Shown here: positions 6,784-10,385 of the stretch, piece after piece | Layout: each line of letters starts with the position of its first letter | How positions within the stretch are numbered: position 1 is the stretch's first letter | Source of the DNA: Candidatus Galligastranaerophilus intestinigallinarum | Lineage (GTDB): Bacteria > Cyanobacteriota > Vampirovibrionia > Gastranaerophilales > Gastranaerophilaceae | Length of the DNA stretch: 10,385 nucleotides | NCBI GenBank assembly: GCA_018715855.1 | Contig: DVKW01000148.1 | Coordinates: forward strand, 1-10,385 | Direction of reading: 5' to 3' | Made by a program: the position numbers and the translations under genes | Notes under the pieces: generated by a model | Databases searched by the model: none | What the model was told of the DNA's origin: nothing | What the model saw: the letters and a program-made list of their open reading frames with translations, nothing else

Positions 6784-6823
6784 GCCCCAAAAAAACTTGA
6801 CATTTAGTCAACTTTTTTCGGGC
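6784..6823. repeat. A-tract/T-tract hairpin inside array
   Basis: GCCC (6784-6787) and GGGC (6820-6823) enclose A7 against T6, a C-C mismatch, and TTGAC-ATTTA-GTCAA (6797-6811). The inner stem followed by a T-run in either direction could act as a weak bidirectional terminator, perhaps the only one for the LuxR-type gene. Confidence 0.55.
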
Positions 6824-6884
6824 GACCCTGGAATTTCGCTGTCTTGGATTTTACTAGCGGTTCGCTTCTCTTGCACTTCGTTTC

Positions 6885-6904
6885 AAAAGTGCTGACGCAC
6901 TTTT
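6885..6904. repeat. Module stem-loop B
   Basis: AAAAGTGC (6885-6892) and GCACTTTT (6897-6904) form a perfect 8-bp stem with loop TGAC (GTCA on the minus strand). The flanks correspond to those of stem-loops A and C, but the stem sequence differs. Confidence 0.8.
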
Positions 6905-6921
6905 TCTACTTCGGCGTTCGC

Positions 6922-6965
6922 TCACATTGGCGCATTTCGCAAACTAGCGTTTGCTCCATGCTACG
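6922..6965. repeat. 44-bp repeat, copy 2
   Basis: This copy lies 403 bp after copy 1. The stem GCAAAC/GTTTGC is unchanged and the loop is TAGC (GCTA on the minus strand). It is followed at once by the CGCTGTCTTG core of the next module. Confidence 0.9.
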
Positions 6966-7019
6966 TAAATTTCGCTGTCTTGGATTTTGTTGGAGCTTCG
7001 CTTTTTGGCACTCCGCTTC

Positions 7020-7041
7020 AAATTCCTTATTCAAGGAATTT
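7020..7041. repeat. Module stem-loop C
   Basis: AAATTCCTT (7020-7028) and AAGGAATTT (7033-7041) form a perfect 9-bp stem with loop ATTC (GAAT on the minus strand). It is the third member of the covarying set. Confidence 0.8.
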
Positions 7042-7069
7042 TACGCTTCGCTAAAGCTTCGCACCCGTC

Positions 7070-7094
7070 GCACTTCGGGCTTCGCCCTGCGTGC
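7070..7094. repeat. Compact GC hairpin at right end of array
   Basis: GCAC (7070-7073) pairs with GTGC (7091-7094), and GGGC (7077-7080) with GCCC (7084-7087). There is a 3x3 internal loop and a TTC loop. It closes the array just before the terminator of the neighbouring gene. Confidence 0.6.
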
Positions 7095-7108
7095 TACACA
7101 AAATCCGC

Positions 7109-7138
7109 AAAAAAAGCCCGAGGAAGAAAATCCTCGGG
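7109..7138 (-). terminator. Intrinsic terminator of the 125-residue gene
   Basis: CCCGAGGA (7117-7124) and TCCTCGGG (7131-7138) form a perfect 8-bp stem with a 6-nt loop. On the minus strand the stem is followed by C and a T7 run (complement of 7109-7115). It lies 64 bp after the stop codon of the gene at 7203-7580. Confidence 0.9.
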
Positions 7139-7202
7139 TGAAATCTTAAAGAACTATAGAGATAAGGAGGAGAGAGAAATACTTTTCATTCCTTCATTTG
7201 AC

Positions 7203-7580
7203 TTATGCGTCAAGTGCGAAGGCGTTTGCCGCAAGGGCATAAACCGTATCTTCACTAAACGTATTGCCGAATTCAGCTTTAATTGCATCGGCATATTTTT
7301 CTGTTCCTTCTTCAAATAATTTCATTGAATCTTCAATGCCTTTAATTCTATCATCCGATAGAAAATCTGAAGGGTTAACAGGTGCTTTTCCCGCCACTTT
7401 TACGAAATTTTGAGCGCCCATAAATGAAAGTGCATCTAAAACTTTGCTTGGATCTGCACTTTTTGCTTCGGGTGCAACAGAAGCTTGATGGAAATTGTTT
7501 TCTTCCGCCTTTTTGTTTGAATTGTCATTCTGGTAATAACCATAATTGCCTGAAAGACCGCCAAAATGTACTTCGCTCAT
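7203..7580 (-). CDS. Unrecognised small protein, 125 aa
   Basis: I do not recognise a family. The gene looks real: it has an ATG with a near-perfect AAGGAGG (complement of 7586-7592) 5 bp upstream, a plausible promoter, and its own strong terminator. The protein has no signal peptide, no membrane segment, no Cys and no Trp. Residues 1-40 are Gly/Asn/Tyr-rich and probably disordered. Residues about 44-125 are helical and acidic, with the segment NPSDFLSDDRIKGIEDSMKLFE at 69-90 and a hydrophobic Ala-rich end (YALAANAFALDA). The strong ribosome binding site suggests a well-made product. It stands alone between the repeat array and the terminator of the pncC operon. A lineage-specific cytoplasmic or secreted-by-other-route protein is possible, but no function can be read from the sequence. 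Confidence 0.8.
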   Translation of the reverse strand: MSEVHFGGLSGNYGYYQNDNSNKKAEENNFHQASVAPEAKSADPSKVLDALSFMGAQNFVKVAGKAPVNPSDFLSDDRIKGIEDSMKLFEEGTEKYADAIKAEFGNTFSEDTVYALAANAFALDA

Positions 7581-7617
7581 TTGAGCCTCCTTTAATTAAG
7601 TTCTTTAATCCTTGTTC

Positions 7618-7646
7618 TTATATAAAGGCTATCGGATAACTTTTAA
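7618..7646 (-). promoter_or_regulatory. Possible promoter of the 125-residue gene
   Basis: On the minus strand TTAAAA (complement of 7641-7646) and TATAAG (complement of 7618-7623) are spaced by 17 bp, with 4/6 and 5/6 matches. The leader would be about 30 nt. The terminator of the upstream operon at 7694-7722 makes an own promoter necessary. Confidence 0.45.
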
Positions 7647-7693
7647 TTAAACTTTAGCGATAATCAATTTTTCGTTACAATTATTAACAAACA

Positions 7694-7722
7694 AAAAAAG
7701 CCCCATTAAATAGGGCTTTTTT
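7694..7722 (-). terminator. Intrinsic terminator of the kdsA-pncC operon
   Basis: AAAAAAGCCC (7694-7703) pairs with GGGCTTTTTT (7713-7722) around a 9-nt loop. Read on the minus strand, the last six T of the stem are followed by another T and then GTTTGTTAA. It lies 14 bp after the pncC stop and is symmetric enough to work in both directions. Confidence 0.92.
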
Positions 7723-7736
7723 ATAAAAACGTTTAA

Positions 7737-8216
7737 TTAATTAGAAAAATTTTCTTCAAGAAAACCAACAAAGCCATCTAAAATAAAGTTTGCCATATCG
7801 GCTTTAATTTCTTTTCTTTCCGTTTTTTCTGAAATGTATTTTAAAACCTTAACTTTGTTTTTATAGCCAAAAGCATAATAAACCGTGCCTATCGGGTTTT
7901 TCTCATCTCCCCCTGTGGGGCCCACATAGCCCGTTGTTGCAATTGAAACGCCCGAATATTGTAATAGGCCTGTTGCCATACAATATGCGGTTTCATTTGA
8001 AACAACACCATACCTTTCAATTACAAACTCCGGAACATCCAAAAATCTTATTTTTGCAAACTTTGAATATGTTACAAAGTTTACTTCAATAAATTTTGAA
8101 GCACCGTCAATATCAGTAAGAATTGAACTTATAAGCCCGCCCGTGCAAGATTCGCCAACAGAAAGCTTTAAGTTTTTCTTTATTAAAATGTCTTTTATTT
8201 TTTCTACGCTATTCAC
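7737..8216 (-). CDS. pncC: Nicotinamide-nucleotide amidase, stand-alone CinA C-terminal domain
   Basis: PncC deamidates nicotinamide mononucleotide to nicotinate mononucleotide and so recycles NMN left by NAD-consuming reactions such as bacterial DNA ligase. The 159 residues cover just the CinA C-terminal domain, without the N-terminal MoaB-like (COG1058) domain; E. coli PncC (YgaD) is similarly built. Signatures are VGESCTGGLISSILTDIDGAS (20-40), YSKFAKIRFLDVP (50-62), YGVVSNETAYCMA (69-81) and TTGYVGPTGGDEKNPIGTVYYA (94-115). The start is GTG at 8214-8216, which overlaps the stop of the upstream secreted-protein gene by 8 bp in another frame. No ATG is available at the right place, so translational coupling is likely. 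It is the last gene of its operon. Confidence 0.92.
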   Translation of the reverse strand: MNSVEKIKDILIKKNLKLSVGESCTGGLISSILTDIDGASKFIEVNFVTYSKFAKIRFLDVPEFVIERYGVVSNETAYCMATGLLQYSGVSIATTGYVGPTGGDEKNPIGTVYYAFGYKNKVKVLKYISEKTERKEIKADMANFILDGFVGFLEENFSN

Positions 8217-8904
8217 TTACCGGTACATCCAATGACTCTAATAATAAAATATTAAACACCTGTCCTTTTGTTAGGTCAACCCCTTTACCTTTATGAAACA
8301 AATCGGCAACGGTAGTTCCAACAAAATAACCTGCCCCTGCAACGGTGCCGCCTACAGCAGCAAAGGGGGTTACAAGGTATTTGCCGCCTTTAAATAAATC
8401 TTCGCCTGATGTGATTCCCCACTTTGTAGATTTCTTAATAATTGCACCCGAATTCGACCAATTTTCTTTAACCGCAGCGCCATAATTGCCGCCGCCTTTA
8501 ATGCCGCCATTATCATCTAAATTAAAATCTTCGCACAAGCCCGCTTTTATTGGCAATTGCGAACCGTTTGGTGCTACAACGTGGTCAAAATTTAAATATA
8601 AAATACCTGAACGGGAAAGCCTTTTTGGTTCAACAACTTTTGCAATGTTGCCTCTTACAACCGTTCCTCGGGGTAAAATCATTGTGGTTGGGGTTCTTAC
8701 ATCTCTTGTTAAATATGCGCTGAACATATCACCCGTATTTGCTGAATCTAATGAAACGTTGTGTGCCATTTCAAGTTCAAGTTTTGTTCCTAAAGGTATT
8801 CTTTTTGTCTTAACATCTGCCGTTATTTGATAGGCGGAAGCTTCGTTTATAAAAAACGCCGTTAGGATTGTAAATAAGCTTAAAAAAAGCAGAAACTTTT
8901 TCAT
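8209..8904 (-). CDS. Secreted protein with possible VirB10/TrbI-like beta domain
   Basis: Residues 1-24 are a clear Sec signal peptide: MKK, a hydrophobic core, then ASA before Tyr25, fitting signal peptidase I. No lipobox Cys is present, so the mature protein should be soluble in the periplasm or outside. Residues about 34-125 are beta-rich, with IPLGTKLELEM (36-46), ILPRGTVVRGNIAKV (76-90) and a stretch ending in VVAPNGSQLPI. This pattern of hot GT/RG turns and a 'P-D/N-G' hairpin recalls the C-terminal domain of VirB10/TrbI proteins, but that is a weak likeness and there is no secretion system here. A Gly-rich stretch follows, then a hydrophobic helix (about 179-204) and a last strand LTKGQVFNILLLESLDV. 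The ATG has AAGGGGGA upstream, overlapping the stop region of the exoribonuclease gene. It is third in the kdsA operon, which points to an envelope role. Confidence 0.75.
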   Translation of the reverse strand: MKKFLLFLSLFTILTAFFINEASAYQITADVKTKRIPLGTKLELEMAHNVSLDSANTGDMFSAYLTRDVRTPTTMILPRGTVVRGNIAKVVEPKRLSRSGILYLNFDHVVAPNGSQLPIKAGLCEDFNLDDNGGIKGGGNYGAAVKENWSNSGAIIKKSTKWGITSGEDLFKGGKYLVTPFAAVGGTVAGAGYFVGTTVADLFHKGKGVDLTKGQVFNILLLESLDVPVSE

Positions 8905-8913
8905 CTGTCCCCC

Positions 8914-9741
8914 TTATAAATCGTTTACATTTGTTCTTCCGAACTTTGCAGATAGGTCATCTATGTGATGAACTATATAATAGAAATTGTCTAAATCTTT
9001 TTCGCCTAAATCTATCATAGCGCCCCAGTCGGCTCTTCCATGGTGAGCAGCTATCATTTTTGCTATCATTGGCTGGTTATTTGCCATGCAAAGTGAAAAA
9101 CCATATTGAGAATGGCTTAACCAATCTTTTTGAAATTCGCTTGAATATTCGACAAAGCCTGTTTCAGGGTCTATTTCATATTCATATATTTTCCCTATAT
9201 CATGCAAAATGCAGGCAGCAAGCAGAATATCTTTATCAATTTTTTTATAACACACAGGATAAATTGCCAATGCAAATTTTATGCATTCTGTTATATGAAC
9301 AAGCAAACCCCCTAAATAATTGTGGTGCATAACTTTTGCAGCAGGGGCAATCATGAATTTTTCTTTGTCTTTTTCAATTGCATTTTTTACAAATTTCTTT
9401 AAGTTTTCATCCGTAAAACCTTCAATTGTTGAAGTTATAAAGCTAAAAAGTTCTTCTCTTTCTTCTTTTGTAATGCCCGATTTTGCCTCAACCAAAAGTT
9501 CCATGTTTGTTATAAGGCAATTGTTAAACCTTTCATTGTAGCTTGCGGTTGTTATTTTAACAATGTTTCCCGTTTTAAAAAGCTTGGAATCAAGCCTATT
9601 TAAGGCTTCTTCCCAAAGAATGCAATTTAAGATTGAATCATTGGACAAATTCTTCAATTGCATTTTGCCCATTTTGGTGCCGGCTTTTGTGTCGCCTGTC
9701 ATATAAGATAAAACTTCGTATTTTGCATTCAAATCTAACAT
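8914..9741 (-). CDS. yhaM: YhaM-family 3'-5' exoribonuclease (OB-fold plus HD domain)
   Basis: YhaM-type enzymes are Mn-dependent 3'-5' exonucleases that trim RNA and single-stranded DNA. The domain order fits: residues about 1-85 form an OB-like nucleic-acid-binding domain (GKMQLKNLSNDSILNCILWEE and KTGNIVKITTASYNE), a linker helix region follows at 90-130, and an HD domain follows it. Metal-binding motifs are intact: MHHNYLGGLLVH (138-149), HDIGK (180-184), SH (209-210), AHHG (232-235) and HHIDD (258-262). At 275 residues it is shorter than the Bacillus enzyme (about 314), mainly at the C-terminus. The ATG lies 2 bp after the kdsA stop and has no clear Shine-Dalgarno, so it is probably translated by coupling. 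A different substrate cannot be excluded, since HD proteins are diverse, but the OB-HD fusion makes this family the best fit. Confidence 0.87.
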   Translation of the reverse strand: MLDLNAKYEVLSYMTGDTKAGTKMGKMQLKNLSNDSILNCILWEEALNRLDSKLFKTGNIVKITTASYNERFNNCLITNMELLVEAKSGITKEEREELFSFITSTIEGFTDENLKKFVKNAIEKDKEKFMIAPAAKVMHHNYLGGLLVHITECIKFALAIYPVCYKKIDKDILLAACILHDIGKIYEYEIDPETGFVEYSSEFQKDWLSHSQYGFSLCMANNQPMIAKMIAAHHGRADWGAMIDLGEKDLDNFYYIVHHIDDLSAKFGRTNVNDL

Positions 9742-9743
9742 AA

Positions 9744-10385
9744 TTAATTTACTATTTTAAAAATCTCATTTAATGTTGTAAAAAGTTTTTCAGCTTCATT
9801 TAAAGGAAGCATATTATCTCCATCGCATAAAGCGCAAGATGGTTCAGGGTGAATTTCAAAAAATAACCCCTTAGCACCTGCTGCAACTGCAGATTTTGCA
9901 AGCAGAGGAACAAATTGCCTTTCACCGCCTGATGATTCACCTTTGCCACCTGGGATTTGAACTGAATGAGTTGCATCAAAAATAACGGGATATCCCATAT
10001 CTTGAATAATTTTAATGCTTCTCATATCAGAAACAAGGTTGTTATAACCAAAGCTGGCGCCACGTTCTGTTATTAAAATTTTATCATTCCCCGAATCAAT
10101 AACTTTTTTTGCAATCGATTTCATTTGATAGGGCGATAAAAACTGCCCCTTTTTAATGTTTACGATTTTCCCAGTTTTAGCGGCTGCAACAAGCAAATCT
10201 GTTTGCCTGCACAAAAACGCAGGAATTTGCAAAATATCTGCCACTTTAGCAGCCATTTCTGCTTGGCAGGGTTCGTGGATATCTGTTACAACGGGAACTT
10301 GAAATTCTTCTTTAATTTCACCGATTATTTTCAGCCCTTCTTCAACCCCTAAGCCCCTGTATGATGCAAGTGAAGAACGGTTTGC
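9744..10385 (-). CDS. kdsA: 3-deoxy-8-phosphooctulonate (KDO8P) synthase, partial
   Basis: KdsA condenses phosphoenolpyruvate and arabinose 5-phosphate to Kdo 8-phosphate, the first committed step to Kdo for lipopolysaccharide. The reading frame is open to the window edge: 213 residues are visible, and roughly the first 60 of a usual 270-280 lie outside. It begins ANRSSLASYRGLGVEEGLKI and continues with VTDIHEPCQAE, QIPAFLCRQTDLL, KKGQFLSPYQM, ERGASFGYNNLV, DATHSVQIPGG and EIHPEPSCALCDGDNMLPL, all family hallmarks. An ATG at 10254-10256 (in QAEMAAKVADI) is internal and must not be taken as the start. The DATHSVQ-PGG stretch is like that of metal-dependent Aquifex KdsA, but the deciding N-terminal Cys/Asn position is outside the window. 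It is the first visible gene of the operon and is followed after 2 bp by yhaM. Confidence 0.97.
   Translation of the reverse strand, partial: ANRSSLASYRGLGVEEGLKIIGEIKEEFQVPVVTDIHEPCQAEMAAKVADILQIPAFLCRQTDLLVAAAKTGKIVNIKKGQFLSPYQMKSIAKKVIDSGNDKILITERGASFGYNNLVSDMRSIKIIQDMGYPVIFDATHSVQIPGGKGESSGGERQFVPLLAKSAVAAGAKGLFFEIHPEPSCALCDGDNMLPLNEAEKLFTTLNEIFKIVN

Larger units (their letters stand above)
6508..7094. repeat. Modular non-coding repeat array rich in hairpins
   Basis: The whole gap between the LuxR-type gene and the 125-residue gene is filled by visibly more G+C-rich DNA made of three divergent tandem modules. A shared core CGCTGTCTTG recurs at 6624-6633, 6837-6846 and 6973-6982; around the last two copies the identity extends to 21 bp (6832-6852 and 6968-6988). 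TAGCGG followed by TCG or TTCG recurs at 6641 and 6855. Each module carries a perfect stem-loop flanked by CTTCA/CTTCG-type sequence, and two modules end in the same 44-bp element. An 8-bp palindrome CCGTACGG (6508-6515) marks the left edge. Open frames in it are not convincing as genes. It could be a REP/BIME-like or MITE-like family, a decayed element, or a structured RNA. Confidence 0.8.

Noticed and set aside
6508..7094. CRISPR array
   Set aside because: Repeats are not regularly spaced, are of unequal length and diverged, and spacer-like unique segments are absent; no cas gene is nearby.
7164..7170. Perfect AAGGAGG on the plus strand
   Set aside because: The first ATG after it is 34 bp away and opens only a very short frame. 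It lies in the 3' region of a minus-strand gene and is probably chance.
6488..7200. tRNA or rRNA gene in the long spacer
   Set aside because: No cloverleaf with a TTC-A/G T-loop and CCA-type end, and no rRNA signature, was found; the hairpins are tandem modules instead.
6476..7319. Open frames across the repeat block: plus 6555-6800, 6844-7149, 6987-7319, and minus 6476-6811
   Set aside because: They are rich in Phe/Ser/Arg/Cys, unlike the Lys/Asn/Glu-rich real proteins here. They overlap each other and neighbouring genes, lack ribosome binding sites, and follow the repeat structure. They arise because this G+C-richer repeat has few stop codons.
8486..9541. Plus-strand frames opposite the secreted-protein and yhaM genes (8486-8830, 9060-9332, 9320-9541)
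   Set aside because: They are antisense to genes with signal peptide or HD-domain evidence, and show no ribosome binding sites or domains.
10254..10256. ATG as the start of kdsA
   Set aside because: The frame is open upstream to the window edge and encodes conserved KdsA sequence (ANRSS, TDIHEP), so this Met is internal.

Overview
The window reads as ordinary chromosome of an AT-rich bacterium with a Gram-negative envelope. Genes are dominated by A/T-ending codons and Lys/Asn/Ile/Glu-rich proteins, spacers are short, and a kdsA gene implies Kdo and therefore lipopolysaccharide. A full-length NifU/NifS pair used apparently as a housekeeping Fe-S system, a long (422-residue) S-adenosylmethionine synthetase of the size common in cyanobacteria, and the general gene style would fit a non-photosynthetic cyanobacterial relative (Melainabacteria/Gastranaerophilales type). 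That placement is inference only; no marker in the window proves it.

Left part (1-2933): an unrecognised, acidic, coiled-coil-rich protein on the minus strand is divergent from a tight nifU-nifS operon on the plus strand (3-bp gap). The 92-bp spacer between them holds a perfect ATACAA-g-TTGTAT dyad just upstream of the nifU -10 box. NifS supplies persulfide sulfur and NifU is the scaffold and carrier. No nitrogenase gene is visible.

Middle part (2934-6160): metK (minus) and aspS (plus) are divergent and seem to share one compact control region, in which the two predicted -35 boxes overlap. Each gene ends at a clear intrinsic terminator.

Accessory part (6160-7736): a stand-alone LuxR-type helix-turn-helix protein of 76 residues, preceded by a dyad, runs straight into about 600 bp of non-coding, visibly more G+C-rich DNA (about 6508-7094). 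This block is built of three divergent tandem modules full of perfect hairpins whose stems differ in sequence but stay paired, and whose loops read mostly GNNA on the minus strand. It is the strongest candidate for something undescribed. It is followed by a minus-strand terminator and a 125-residue orphan protein with its own promoter, strong ribosome binding site and terminator.

Right part (7737-10385): a minus-strand operon reads kdsA (5' end outside the window), a YhaM-like OB-fold/HD exoribonuclease, a secreted protein with a signal peptide, and a stand-alone PncC/CinA-C nicotinamide-nucleotide amidase. Junctions are 2 bp, 9 bp and an 8-bp overlap with a GTG start. The operon ends in a strong terminator at 7694-7722. 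It combines envelope (Kdo), RNA turnover, a secreted product and NAD salvage.
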